Shown: piece after piece, positions 42,876-51,623 of the stretch | How the letters are laid out: each line of letters opens with the position of its first letter | Position numbering within the stretch: position 1 is the first letter of the stretch | Assembly: GCA_944320015.1 (NCBI GenBank) | Contig: CALUFO010000005.1 | Coordinates: 75,979 to 139,978, forward strand | Direction: 5' to 3' | DNA length: 64,000 bases | Source of the DNA: an uncultured Barnesiella sp. | GTDB lineage: Bacteria; Bacteroidota; Bacteroidia; Bacteroidales; Barnesiellaceae | Notes under the pieces: model-generated | What the model was told of the DNA's origin: nothing | Database searches by the model: none | What the model saw: only the letters and a program-made list of their open reading frames with translations | Program-made: the position numbers and the translations under genes

Positions 42876-43100
42876 CTAAGTAGGAGCCGAAAGAAAAACC
42901 CTATAATTAGGTATTGCCCAATCGGGAGGGAAGCTGTTACTTTGGCATCGTGGAATCAACGGTGAGCCGGCACGGCAAAAAGCACAGGAATACGTTGCGG
43001 CATTCCCTTCGCCACGGCCGAAGTCGCAAGCCTCGCCACCGCTCAAACCACCGATAAGTCGTGACGCTCGGCACATACATGCCGGTAACCTAATTTGCAA
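42876..43100. other. GC-rich structured segment, no convincing ORF; candidate non-coding RNA
   Basis: This 220-bp stretch differs from the AT-rich spacer around it and carries several short perfect hairpins: GCCG-gca-CGGC (42966-42976), GGAAT..ATTCC with an inner CG-ttg-CG (42987-43006) and CGGCA..TGCCG (43069-43084). Short open frames on both strands (up to about 75 codons) have no protein character, with many Cys, Arg and Pro. Strand is not determined. It ends about 40 bp before a strong terminator. Confidence 0.45.
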
Positions 43101-43142
43101 AAAGGAAAAGTTCTAAGATTTGAAGTTTGTTTTTAGTTGTAA

Positions 43143-43173
43143 AACCCCCATCGCGCCGTGAGGCACAATGGGG
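43143..43173 (-). terminator. Terminator of the DUF4143 ATPase gene
   Basis: CCCCCAT and ATGGGGG pair around a 16-nt region; on the minus strand TTTTAC follows. It is 10 bp past the stop codon. Confidence 0.8.
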
Positions 43174-43182
43174 GAACGCTTT

Positions 43183-44529
43183 TTATTGCAACCCGCTCAA
43201 ATCGATTTTGTAGTGTGTGGGAGCGGTGTTGTCCCGCACAAGAAACATAACCATATAAATGGGGGCGTATAGAATCTTCCCCTGTTCCCGCAGGTTGTCA
43301 TTGTTAAACACAATGGAGTGAGGCAAGTCGTATTCTTTACACTCCATAATGTTGGAGAGGGCCCGATGCACTTCATAGTCCTTGCCCGATTTTACCTCGA
43401 TGGGCAGGACCTCGCCGTTGAGCTCAATGACAAAATCGAGCTCTCCTCGTTTTTTATTATTATAATAATAAGGTGATATGCCATGTGCAACCAATTCTTG
43501 TGCGACGGCATTCTCATAAATCGAACCGAAATTAATGCTTTTGTCCCCTTGTATAATTTGCAATTGGATACCTCCGGCATATTGGGCGGCCAGCAACCCG
43601 ATATCGCTTTGAAAGAGTTTGAACAAATTTCTCGAACGGGATAACAGCAACGGAGCCTTAGGTTCCTCGATATTATAAACGGGCAAGGCGACTCCGGCAT
43701 TCTTCAACCAAAGGAAACTATTCTCATACCGTTCGAATTTCGCATTCTCGTTGAGCCGTTTCAAGATGAATCGTTTGTTTTTGGCATTGAGTTCGGGCGG
43801 GATAAGGTTGAAAATTTCCTCGATATAGAGTTTGTTTTGGGGATCATATTGGGCGATATCCCGTTTGTACAAACGAATGATATCCTGTTGCACAGCCATC
43901 ACGTCTTGCAAGTTGTTGCTTTCGAGGTATTTGTCTACCGCGGCCGGCATGCCTCCTACCACGAGGTAGAGTCGAAAAAGTTCCATGACTTTGGTATGGA
44001 CAAAATTATCAACAGGCTTGCGATTTTCCCATGCTTGGCGCAGCTCGGCAATTACTCGGTCGTTAATTCCTACACCCGATATGAACTCCTCGAAGTCGAG
44101 AGGGTACATATCTTTTACCCCCATATAGCCGACCGGCTCGGAACGGAGGTCGTTCAACTCGACACCCAGCGATGAGCCACTCAATATATAACGGTATGAG
44201 CCCTCATCGACCAGAAATTTAATCGCTGTCACAATCTCGGGGCACCTCTGTACTTCATCAAAGAAAATCAAGGTCTCCCCTTTGATCAATGGGATTGTTG
44301 TCATAGCCGACAAACGCAACAAAATATCCGAACTGCCCTTGGCTTCACGGAACACATTCACGGCCTCGGGGGTTTCGATGAAATTTATCTCGATAAAACT
44401 TTTGAACGACTTGCCAAACTCGCGGATAGAATAAGTCTTACCGATTTGCCGGGCTCCGGTAATGAGTAGCGCATTTCGATTTGTCGCATAATAGTTCTGT
44501 ATATAGCTTTCTATCTTCCTTTTAAGCAT
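43183..44529 (-). CDS. AAA ATPase with DUF4143 (orphan ATP-binding protein)
   Basis: With the ATG at 44529 (MLKRKIESYIQNYYATNRN) it has 448 residues; the frame continues upstream to 44604. Walker A is LLITGARQIGKTYSI, Walker B LIFFDEVQRCPE. The C-terminal DUF4143 region shows a PD-(D/E)xK-like signature, GELDFVIELNGEVLPIEVKSG. Such single genes are abundant in Bacteroidetes and Archaea and vary between strains. Their function is not established. It is flanked by hairpin elements on both sides, which fits an accessory gene. Confidence 0.88.
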   Translation of the reverse strand: MLKRKIESYIQNYYATNRNALLITGARQIGKTYSIREFGKSFKSFIEINFIETPEAVNVFREAKGSSDILLRLSAMTTIPLIKGETLIFFDEVQRCPEIVTAIKFLVDEGSYRYILSGSSLGVELNDLRSEPVGYMGVKDMYPLDFEEFISGVGINDRVIAELRQAWENRKPVDNFVHTKVMELFRLYLVVGGMPAAVDKYLESNNLQDVMAVQQDIIRLYKRDIAQYDPQNKLYIEEIFNLIPPELNAKNKRFILKRLNENAKFERYENSFLWLKNAGVALPVYNIEEPKAPLLLSRSRNLFKLFQSDIGLLAAQYAGGIQLQIIQGDKSINFGSIYENAVAQELVAHGISPYYYNNKKRGELDFVIELNGEVLPIEVKSGKDYEVHRALSNIMECKEYDLPHSIVFNNDNLREQGKILYAPIYMVMFLVRDNTAPTHYKIDLSGLQ

Positions 44530-44665
44530 ATCTATTCCTTTTTTCAATACAAAAATGGGGTGTTTTCTCCATTTTTCCAAGAAATTTACAGGATATTTTT
44601 CCACTTTTCCAAGGTATTTTATAGGTATTTCTGCCGTTTTTTCAAGAATTTCAATCCTTTTTTGT

Positions 44666-44897
44666 AGCCACTTTTAAACTCCTCCTCCCCTTTGATTAGC
44701 TAATGACGGGGATAGATTTAAACTCCTCCTCTGTGTTTTGCGAAGCAAAATATAGGGGAGGTGGCGTAGCCGGAGGGGTTTAAATGCTTTTATACTCAGT
44801 ATTTTATTTGCTTTTCTTAACCCCTCTCCTCGGGACTGCCGCCCTCGGTTTCTCCCCTATATCGTTTCACGACACAGAGGAGAAGTGCAGATAGCTC
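44666..44897. repeat. Compound hairpin element (type I plus reversed type II)
   Basis: A truncated arm (44670-44712, with the palindrome TTAGCTAA) is followed by a complete type I unit at 44717-44784 (tip TTTTGC-gaa-GCAAAA). After a 33-bp AT-rich linker a reversed type II unit lies at 44818-44897 (tip TCGT-gaa-ACGA in element direction). The arrangement and linker match the 28628-28818 compound. Confidence 0.85.
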
Positions 44898-44904
44898 AAC
44901 TAAA

Positions 44905-44937
44905 AACCCCACTGTGTCGCGGGGACGCAGTGGGGGA
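44905..44937 (-). terminator. aspC terminator
   Basis: CCCCACTG and CAGTGGGG pair; on the minus strand TTTTTAG follows. It lies 33 bp past the stop codon. Confidence 0.8.
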
Positions 44938-44969
44938 AATGCTATCGGTTATAAGAATTTTCCGCAGGA

Positions 44970-46163
44970 TTATTTCAACCGGGCGAGAACATCTTTCATG
45001 CGGCGCATAGCCTCGGTGATGTTCGCCTCGGAGGTCGCATAGGAAAGCCTCAGGTAGTTGGGAGCCCCGAAGGCGTCGCCGGCTACGGTGGCGACATGCC
45101 CCTCTTCGAGGATATACATGGCGAGGTCGGACGAGGTCTCGATTTGCCGCTTGCCGTCGCTTTTGCCCAAATAGTGGCTTACCTCGGGGAAGAGATAGAA
45201 AGCTCCTTGCGGATTGTTCACTTTCAGTCCGGGGATTTCTTTGGCCAGTTGCACGACCAAATCGCGGCGGCGCTCGAAGGCTTGCCGCATGGTTTCCACG
45301 CAGCTTTGATCACCGGCGAATGCGGCGGCGGCGGCCTTTTGGGCGATGGACGAGGCTCCCGAGGTGTATTGTCCTTGCAGTTTGTTGCAGGCTTTGGCAA
45401 TCCACAGGGGGGCGGCGATAAAGCCGATGCGCCAGCCGGTCATGGCATACCCCTTGGAGACACCGTTGACGATGACAATCCGCTCACGCAGCTCGGGGAA
45501 TTGCGCCAGACTTTGGTGGCTGCCCACATAATTGATGTGCTCGTAAATCTCGTCAGATATGACAAAGACTTGCGGGTGACGCTTCAACACCTCGGCGAGG
45601 GCTTTCAACTCGTCGTGCGAGTAGACACTGCCTGTGGGGTTGGACGGCGAGCAGAGAATAAGCAATTTTGTTCGGGGGGTCATGGCCGCTTCGAGTTGGG
45701 CGGCGGTCATTTTGAAATCTTGCTCGATACCGGTCTCGACAATCACATTTTTACCCTCGGCCAACTTTACCATCTCGACATAGCTCACCCAGTATGGAGC
45801 CGGCAGAACCACCTCGTCGCCGGGATTGACCAAGGAGAGAATCGTGTTGCATATCGATTGCTTCGCGCCGTTGGACACGACGATTTGCTCGGGGGTATAA
45901 TCAAGGCCGTTCTCATTTTTGAGTTTCGCGCAAATCGCTTGGCGGAGGTCCATATATCCCGGCACGGGCGAATAGTGCGAGAAGTTGTCGTCTATCGCTT
46001 TTTTCGCAGCCTCTTTGATATGCGAGGGAGTATTGAAATCGGGTTCTCCCACGCTGAGGTTGATCACATCTACACCCTGCGCTTTGAGTTCATTACTTTT
46101 TTGCGACATCGCCAATGTTTGCGAAGGGGCAAGAGCCGCCAAACGATCGGATACTTGATTCAT
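44970..46163 (-). CDS. aspC: Aspartate (class I) aminotransferase
   Basis: The 397-residue PLP enzyme has VINLSVGEPDFNTPSHI at the N-terminus, SPSNPTGSVYSHDEL, and the PLP lysine in VSKGYAMTGWRIGF. It matches the prokaryotic AspC (subfamily I-gamma) group and transfers amino groups between aspartate and 2-oxoglutarate. Monocistronic, with its own promoter and terminator. The exact donor range cannot be read from sequence. Confidence 0.9.
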   Translation of the reverse strand: MNQVSDRLAALAPSQTLAMSQKSNELKAQGVDVINLSVGEPDFNTPSHIKEAAKKAIDDNFSHYSPVPGYMDLRQAICAKLKNENGLDYTPEQIVVSNGAKQSICNTILSLVNPGDEVVLPAPYWVSYVEMVKLAEGKNVIVETGIEQDFKMTAAQLEAAMTPRTKLLILCSPSNPTGSVYSHDELKALAEVLKRHPQVFVISDEIYEHINYVGSHQSLAQFPELRERIVIVNGVSKGYAMTGWRIGFIAAPLWIAKACNKLQGQYTSGASSIAQKAAAAAFAGDQSCVETMRQAFERRRDLVVQLAKEIPGLKVNNPQGAFYLFPEVSHYLGKSDGKRQIETSSDLAMYILEEGHVATVAGDAFGAPNYLRLSYATSEANITEAMRRMKDVLARLK

Positions 46164-46194
46164 GAGAATTGGTTTTTAGGTTTTTTGTTTCCCG

Positions 46195-46225
46195 CAAAGA
46201 TAACGAAAGTAAATCAATTCGCCAA
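46195..46225 (-). promoter_or_regulatory. aspC promoter
   Basis: Leftward TATCTTTG (46202-46195) with TTGG (46225-46222) 19 bp upstream. The leader is about 25 nt. Confidence 0.6.
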
Positions 46226-46381
46226 TATTCAATACGCATCTATCGCAATTTTCTTTTTATTCCGTTTGTTTTGAAGCAAAAAGAAAGCGATAGTCGAGTT
46301 AAAAGCGAATGATTCTGAAAAATTGATTTGAAAAAGGTACAGATTTTTTACGCCGGTTACAGCAACCGCAGCAGGAGAGAA

Positions 46382-46461
46382 CTATCTACACTTCTCCCCT
46401 GTGTCACGAAGTGATATAGGGGAGACACCGAGGAACGGCAGTTCCGAGGAGAGGGGTTGAA
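46382..46461. repeat. Type II hairpin element
   Basis: ACTATCTACACTTCTCCCC, GTGT, tip CAC-gaa-GTG, ATATAGGGGAGACACCGAGG, then side hairpin CGAGGAAC-ggca-GTTCCGAGG and the terminal GAGGGGTTGAA. It is a textbook copy of type II. Remaining spacer 46230-46380 shows nothing else. Confidence 0.85.
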
Positions 46462-46521
46462 TTTTAAGGAGATAAATAGTTGTTATATAAATATTTAACC
46501 CCATCTATCACTTCAAAATAA

Positions 46522-46584
46522 ACAACAGCCCCACGCCTTATACTGATATATAAGTATATATCAAAGGCGTGAGCGTTCTGTTGT
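46522..46584 (-). terminator. Long three-part hairpin downstream of luxS
   Basis: ACAACAG (46522-46528) pairs with CTGTTGT (46578-46584); inside, CACGCCTT pairs with AAGGCGTG, and inside that GATATATA pairs with TATATATC. On the minus strand TTTATTTTG follows. It is about 165 bp past the luxS stop, so it is a terminator with a long 3' UTR, or a separate structured RNA. Confidence 0.6.
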
Positions 46585-46748
46585 ATTACTCTGTACGGTT
46601 TTGAAAATTTGGCGATTTCCTTGAACAAAGTAATATCTAAAAAAACGCTTTCCTCAATATGTCTTCTCAGAAGATTAATTCCTTAGTCTTCCAAGACATT
46701 ACAAATATATGTTGATTTATGATAAATTCAAAAAAAACAATTACATTT

Positions 46749-47237
46749 TCACTCCTTGACCGTGGGGTAGACGAGGTTTTTCTCCTCGATCACATCGAGA
46801 ACCTCGCGCAGATATTTGTCGGCCTCCCAGCGAGCCATAGGCAGGTCGTGCAGCAGGTAGTTTCCGCAGTCGCGGGGGGCGGCTCCGGGAACTTCGCCCT
46901 CGAAGTCACGGATAAACCGGAAAGTCTCACGCATGAGTTCTACAATATCTCTCGATTCGAGGTCGCCCTGCACAAGGAAATAGTTGCCGGTGCAGCACCC
47001 CATGGGCCCCCAGAACACGATTTTGCCGCCCCACACCGGGTGGTTACGCAGATAAGTGGCGGCAAGATGCTCGATTGTGTGCAATGCGCCATAGCCGATA
47101 GCCGGTTCGCGATTGGGCTCTTTCATGCGAATATCGAAGGTTGTGACCACATGGTCGCCCATGTAATCTTTGCGAGAGACATAGATTCCACGCAGCAGGT
47201 GAATGTGGTCGATAGTAAAGCTGGGTATCTTTTTCAT
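46749..47237 (-). CDS. luxS: S-ribosylhomocysteine lyase
   Basis: The 162-residue protein has the metal motif HTIEHLAATYLR (HxxEH), MGCCTGNYFL with the catalytic Cys and DHVVTTFDIRM. It splits S-ribosylhomocysteine into homocysteine and DPD, the precursor of autoinducer 2. It follows the Mtn nucleosidase, which makes its substrate, by 28 bp, so one operon recycles S-adenosylhomocysteine. Confidence 0.96.
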   Translation of the reverse strand: MKKIPSFTIDHIHLLRGIYVSRKDYMGDHVVTTFDIRMKEPNREPAIGYGALHTIEHLAATYLRNHPVWGGKIVFWGPMGCCTGNYFLVQGDLESRDIVELMRETFRFIRDFEGEVPGAAPRDCGNYLLHDLPMARWEADKYLREVLDVIEEKNLVYPTVKE

Positions 47238-47265
47238 ATCGGTTGGTATTTATAGATGAGCGAAA

Positions 47266-47949
47266 TTACAAATTTGCGATCAGGCGGGTGAGGACTTCAA
47301 ACGAGCGGCGGGGAGCGTCGTCCCAAAAGTGGTTGTATTGCGCCATGTGACCTTCGACCCCCGGGGTATCGCTGATGATGCGGAAACTCAGGAACGGCAC
47401 CCTGCGCAAGTAGCATACCTGTGCGATAGAGCCCGATTCCATGTCGACGGCCATGCCTTCGGGGAAAGCGTGTTTAATCTCGGCCAACTCTTCGGGAGCG
47501 GAAATAAAGCGGTCGCCACTGCAAATCAGACCCTTGTATATCCGTGAGTCGCTCTCGACCCGCAACGCCTTCTCGACCAACGCCGAGTCGCTGCCGAAGC
47601 GGGCAGGAAGCCCTTGCACCTGTCCCCATTCGTTGCCTTCGCCGCACCACACATCGTGATAGACGATTTCGTCGCCCACCACAATATCCATCACCCGCAT
47701 CGACGGGTCTATGCCGCCGGCCACGCCGGTATTCAGCACACAGTCGGGAGCGTAGCGGTCGATAAGTTCGTAGGCCCGTATAGCCGACGACACTTTGCCT
47801 ATGCCGCTTTGGGTGAGGATAAGCCGGTGGTTCCCGCTGTCGCCGAGGATAAAGAGCGACGAGCCGTGCCGTTCTTCCCGGGGATTTTCGAGGAGATGCC
47901 GAACGCACGTCAGTTCGCTCTCCATAGCTACGATAATTCCTATTTTCAT
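47266..47949 (-). CDS. mtnN: 5'-methylthioadenosine/S-adenosylhomocysteine nucleosidase
   Basis: With the ATG at 47949 (MKIGIIVAMESELTCVR) it has 227 residues. Motifs are NTGVAGGIDPSM and the catalytic region VDMESGSIAQVC with FRIISDTPG. It removes adenine from SAH and MTA, and LuxS next to it takes the SRH. The pair forms the activated methyl cycle. Confidence 0.94.
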   Translation of the reverse strand: MKIGIIVAMESELTCVRHLLENPREERHGSSLFILGDSGNHRLILTQSGIGKVSSAIRAYELIDRYAPDCVLNTGVAGGIDPSMRVMDIVVGDEIVYHDVWCGEGNEWGQVQGLPARFGSDSALVEKALRVESDSRIYKGLICSGDRFISAPEELAEIKHAFPEGMAVDMESGSIAQVCYLRRVPFLSFRIISDTPGVEGHMAQYNHFWDDAPRRSFEVLTRLIANL

Positions 47950-47982
47950 CTTTAAGGTCTCTTTGAATCGGTTTCGTCGCGA

Positions 47983-48013
47983 CAAAGGTAGGGCTTATCT
48001 CACGCACGGCAAA
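47983..48013 (-). promoter_or_regulatory. mtnN-luxS promoter
   Basis: Minus-strand TTTG (48013-48010), 19 bp, then TACCTTTG (47990-47983): full consensus. The leader is about 27 nt. Confidence 0.75.
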
Positions 48014-48097
48014 ATTTGTATGGCGAAATCGATGCGAAATCGATATGGCGATTCCACCGATTTTCAGTATCTTTACCGCCCCCAAAAAGTCATCTGT

Positions 48098-48613
48098 ATG
48101 AAAGATTTTGCCGCCATCGATTTCGAAACCGCCAATTACGAGCCAACCAGCATCTGCTCGATAGGAGCCGTAGTGGTGCGAGGTGGCGAAGTGACACACC
48201 GCATACACCGGCTGGTCTGCCCCGAACCCGATTATTATGTGCGCCGTTTCTCGGAAGAGATTCACGGCATCTTTCCCGCCGATACCTGCGATGCCCCGAA
48301 TTTCGGGCAGGTGTGGCGCGAGATAGAGCCTTTCATCAAAGGGCTGCCGTTGGTGGCTCACAACAAAGGCTTCGACGAACGAGTGCTGCGGGCCGCCTGC
48401 CGCATGTATGGCATCGACTATGTATATGGCGAATTTCGCTGTACCCTCTCACGAGCCCGCAGGGTGATACCCCGGTATGCCATCGAGAATTACTGCTTGC
48501 CCACGGTCTGTGCCTATTTGGGAATCCCCTTTGAGCATCATCACTATGCGTTGGCCGATGCCGAAGGATGCGCCCGCATTGCCCTGCGGTTGTGGGACGA
48601 CACCGATGAATAG
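48098..48613 (+). CDS. DnaQ-like 3'-5' exonuclease
   Basis: The start is the ATG at 48098 (MKDFAAIDFETANYEP), giving 171 residues; the open frame continues upstream into mtnN's promoter region without similarity. Exonuclease motifs: Exo I AAIDFETAN, Exo II LVAHNKGFDERVL, Exo III YALADAEGCARIAL. It resembles stand-alone Pol III epsilon-like nucleases rather than the replicative subunit, lacking its C-terminal alpha-binding tail. A -7-like TATCTTTA lies at 48069-48076. Confidence 0.88.
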   Translation: MKDFAAIDFETANYEPTSICSIGAVVVRGGEVTHRIHRLVCPEPDYYVRRFSEEIHGIFPADTCDAPNFGQVWREIEPFIKGLPLVAHNKGFDERVLRAACRMYGIDYVYGEFRCTLSRARRVIPRYAIENYCLPTVCAYLGIPFEHHHYALADAEGCARIALRLWDDTDE

Positions 48614-48669
48614 GGCTTTCTTGGAGCGCCTCGTATTGCCCCGGCCGACTATCCCGGACACAAACGCAC

Positions 48670-49143
48670 TCAGGGAAGCAGCACCTCTTTAACCGCCCGT
48701 CGCAGAGTCTCTTTGTCCATGAGACCCGTAGCGATTTGAGGCTGATTCTTCATAGGACAGAAAAGCAAAGTGGGAATACTTTGCACCCCAAACACGGCAG
48801 CCAGCTGAGGCTCCTTATCCACATCGATTTTATAGACGTCGATTTTTCCGGCATATTCGCCAGCAATCTCTTCCAGCACAGGAGCCAGTTGCCGGCAAGG
48901 ACCGCACCACGAAGCGTAGAAGTCGACGATACAAGGCTTGTCACCGAGGTATTCCCAACGGTCGGGTGTTTTCTCGAAGTTGGCCACCCTCGATAAAAAC
49001 TCGGCTTTGGTAAGGTGCCGGGGCTTTACCCGTTGTTCTTGTGCCGGCGCCGATTCATTCCCTTTGCCGTGCTCTTTGGCTTGGCACGAGAAGATAAACG
49101 ATACCCCGACGAGGGCTATTCCTATTACATATTTTATTTTCAT
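48670..49143 (-). CDS. Thioredoxin-like lipoprotein
   Basis: With the ATG at 49143 (MKIKYVIGIALVGVSFIFSC) it has 157 residues. The leader ends in a lipobox (FIFSC-QA), then a linker, then a thioredoxin fold with the active site VDFYASWCGPCRQLAPVL and cis-Pro VQSIPTLLFC. It is a periplasmic, membrane-tethered thiol oxidoreductase. A perfect -7 box TATCTTTG is at 49257-49250, minus. Confidence 0.9.
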   Translation of the reverse strand: MKIKYVIGIALVGVSFIFSCQAKEHGKGNESAPAQEQRVKPRHLTKAEFLSRVANFEKTPDRWEYLGDKPCIVDFYASWCGPCRQLAPVLEEIAGEYAGKIDVYKIDVDKEPQLAAVFGVQSIPTLLFCPMKNQPQIATGLMDKETLRRAVKEVLLP

Positions 49144-49249
49144 ATCGGCTTTTATAAATGGTAAATTACTAAATACCGGGAGGCGCGAAAAGACACCGGA
49201 CTCGACGACCCTCCCCGCTGTCGGGAACCGGCGCTCCTCTTTCGGAGTG

Positions 49250-49257
49250 CAAAGATA
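49250..49257 (-). promoter_or_regulatory. -7 box of the thioredoxin lipoprotein gene
   Basis: Leftward TATCTTTG, perfect; the leader would be about 100 nt. No clear -33 element. Confidence 0.45.
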
Positions 49258-49341
49258 TGGGCTTTGCGCCATAATACACCACCCGGTAGGGCTATTTTTC
49301 GGATTATTAGGGATTCTTATCATACAGCCGGGAATCGCACA

Positions 49342-51432
49342 CTATATCGACGACTCGTTGACGATAGTTTCGCCCCGACGCCGTTGTTGCACGATCGCGG
49401 GCAAATCTTTGCTGCAAATGTAGTTTCCTATGCAGCGGGTAATGAGAATATCGTCGTGGTGCCCTTCCATAGCGCCGTAGCTACCGTTGGGCTTGCGTTC
49501 GAACACGTCGTGTTCGTAGCAGGCTTGCGGGTCGTGCTCGATATACGCGCCTTCGCGCAAAGCGCTTTTCTGGGCGTCGATGACCAGCACTTTGGTAGCC
49601 CGGTTCATGTGGAATCCCCAACGGGAGGGCGGGCTATCGCCTATGCTGCCGGGAGGAGCCTGCCGGGCATAGAGATTGTCGTAATAGCGCGAGAGGGTGT
49701 CGAGGATATAGGCCGAGTGTTCGCTGTCGTCGTACTCGGTCTCGAGGGTATTGCTCTCGATAACCAGCAGGGCGTTTTGATAGTAGGTCGCCATTTGAGC
49801 CGATTTCCACGCCAACAGGTCGTGGTCGATATGCCCCCGCCATTGGGCCACAATCTCGGCCGGCCCTCCTTCGAGCATCCAATAGCGGTCGAAGACGGCG
49901 ATGACCGAATAGTCGGCGCTACTCGATTTGCCTCCGATGTCGACTACGACCAAGTAGCGGTCTCGCATCTCGCGTTTCTCCGAGGGATATTCCCAAATAC
50001 TCAGAGGGCCTTGCGGCCGGGCTTCCAACTCGATTTCTTGCAAGGCCTCCGTCCCCGAGAGTCCCCGCCCGTGAATGTCGCCTTCGAAACGAGGCGAGCA
50101 GCAGGTGCGCCGCAGCTTTTCGACCAAAGTAGGGTCGAACACCCGTTCGCCCGAATAGCAAAACGCCTCGATGTCGTCGCTGGGATATTCGGCCATCATA
50201 TCGGTGTGGCGGGCATATTCCTTGCGTTTGCGGCGGTACCATGCGATAGCTTCGAGGGTGGCGCCACGTTTCCAAAGCATACATTCGTAATCGGTGAGTG
50301 TGGCGATGAGCGATTCATAGTCGTCGACAGGAGCGGCATACATTTCTATCTCGAACCACGGGACAAAGGCAAATCGCTTGTCGCTCTCGCCATTTTTCGC
50401 ACGCTGGCACTCTTGGTGGAAATAAGAGCCCGTGCCGTTGGCGGTACTCTCCATGACGACCATCGTATAGGGGAGCAGCATGATGGAGCTGCATACCGAG
50501 CGCACCAGTTGTTCGGGCGATTTCATGCGGCTGTTGCGCCAGAAAGCCACTTCCGAGAGGTGAGCCATGGCTGCGTCGATACCTCGCACCGACTCTTGGC
50601 TCTCGGCCGACCCGATAGTTACCCGGCAATCGCGCCCGGCGATAACCGACGTGTTGACCATTCGCTCGAAGGGCTTGAACTTGGGTTGTCCGCCGTCGAG
50701 CAGCCACTCGGGATAATTGTCGAGCAACTTGGTGTACATGCCTTTGATATTGGCCGCCGACTCTTTGAGGTGGGCGCAGATCACACTGTTCCAATTGCGG
50801 CGGTGCACCAGTTGAATCCAAGCCATATAAATCTGTATGAGGGTGGAGCCACCCCATTGGCGGGCTTTGAGCAGAATGAGCCGAATGGGCTGCTCGGCCT
50901 CGCGCATCTCTTCGAGCATGCCCAGTATGCGGCGTTGTGGGCGGTTCAGCCTGAACGGTATGTCCTCGTATCCCTGTTTGTCTTTGATACGGACGAAACT
51001 GTATGCCCAAAACTCGAAGTCGTACCGGATACGCACCCGCACCCACGCCCGCCACAGCGTAGCCGGGTCGGGGGCAAGGGATTCTTCGGTCTGCGTGGTA
51101 TCCGGGGTGCCGTTCTGTTTCTTCCCCGGTTTTCTTTTTGTTTTGTGGCATTCCTCCTTTGTCGCTGGCTTTTCGAGGAAAGAGTCGCCGTATAGCTCGA
51201 TATAGCGCGACAGGCTCCCCGCCTCGGCGAGCCGCCGGGCCAAAGGCTCGTTGTCGAGCAGCGCCGCCGGGACATGCTGAACCGGAATGGGCGCATCGGG
51301 CAGGCGCAGTATCTGCCTGTCGCCTATGTCGCTTCCCTCGCCTGTCTCGGGGTCGTAGTAGCGTTGCAGGCGTTCGTTCCTCAGTCGGTTCTCTTCGACT
51401 GTTATCTTTTCGTGGTGAAATACAATCCCCAT
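49342..51432 (-). CDS. Orphan phage terminase large subunit
   Basis: With the ATG at 51432 (MGIVFHHEKITVEENRL) it has 696 residues; the frame extends to a TTG 21 bp upstream. The ATPase half has a deviant Walker A LLKARQWGGST (about 187-197), Walker B region AAMAHLSEVAFW and the coupling motif MESTANGTGSYF. The RNase-H-like nuclease half has VVVDIGGKSSSADYS, LVIESNTLE and EGHHDDILI. All key motifs appear intact. It is longer than most TerL because of a 130-residue N-terminal extension. No portal, capsid or small terminase gene is near, and base composition is like the chromosome. Confidence 0.85.
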   Translation of the reverse strand: MGIVFHHEKITVEENRLRNERLQRYYDPETGEGSDIGDRQILRLPDAPIPVQHVPAALLDNEPLARRLAEAGSLSRYIELYGDSFLEKPATKEECHKTKRKPGKKQNGTPDTTQTEESLAPDPATLWRAWVRVRIRYDFEFWAYSFVRIKDKQGYEDIPFRLNRPQRRILGMLEEMREAEQPIRLILLKARQWGGSTLIQIYMAWIQLVHRRNWNSVICAHLKESAANIKGMYTKLLDNYPEWLLDGGQPKFKPFERMVNTSVIAGRDCRVTIGSAESQESVRGIDAAMAHLSEVAFWRNSRMKSPEQLVRSVCSSIMLLPYTMVVMESTANGTGSYFHQECQRAKNGESDKRFAFVPWFEIEMYAAPVDDYESLIATLTDYECMLWKRGATLEAIAWYRRKRKEYARHTDMMAEYPSDDIEAFCYSGERVFDPTLVEKLRRTCCSPRFEGDIHGRGLSGTEALQEIELEARPQGPLSIWEYPSEKREMRDRYLVVVDIGGKSSSADYSVIAVFDRYWMLEGGPAEIVAQWRGHIDHDLLAWKSAQMATYYQNALLVIESNTLETEYDDSEHSAYILDTLSRYYDNLYARQAPPGSIGDSPPSRWGFHMNRATKVLVIDAQKSALREGAYIEHDPQACYEHDVFERKPNGSYGAMEGHHDDILITRCIGNYICSKDLPAIVQQRRRGETIVNESSI

Positions 51433-51608
51433 GTCTTTTGCAATTTTCTGCAAAAGAAATATCGATCTGCCCCCGATTTATGGCAAGGTGATACAAAGTC
51501 GCGGCGGCGAATCCCGCCCGCCCTCGAACATGCGATTTATACCCGGCTCGCGACAGGTGGCGCAGCGGATTTTTTTAGGGAAGAGACAGAGAAAAGTCAG
51601 AAATATAT

Positions 51609-51616
51609 TATCTTTG
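51609..51616 (+). promoter_or_regulatory. -7 box directly before the methyltransferase start
   Basis: TATCTTTG is a perfect -7 box ending 7 nt before the ATG at 51624, so transcription would start at or next to the start codon (leaderless mRNA). The -33 element is weak. Confidence 0.5.
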
Positions 51617-51623
51617 TCTTCTT

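Noticed and set aside
42876..43100. 74-codon minus-strand open frame as a protein gene
   Set aside because: Composition (Cys, Arg, Gly, Ser-rich), lack of a promoter-start arrangement and the dense hairpins favour non-coding DNA.
49264..51195. 643-codon open frame antisense to the terminase gene
   Set aside because: It mirrors the terminase coding frame, has no recognisable motifs, and arises from the strand's codon bias.
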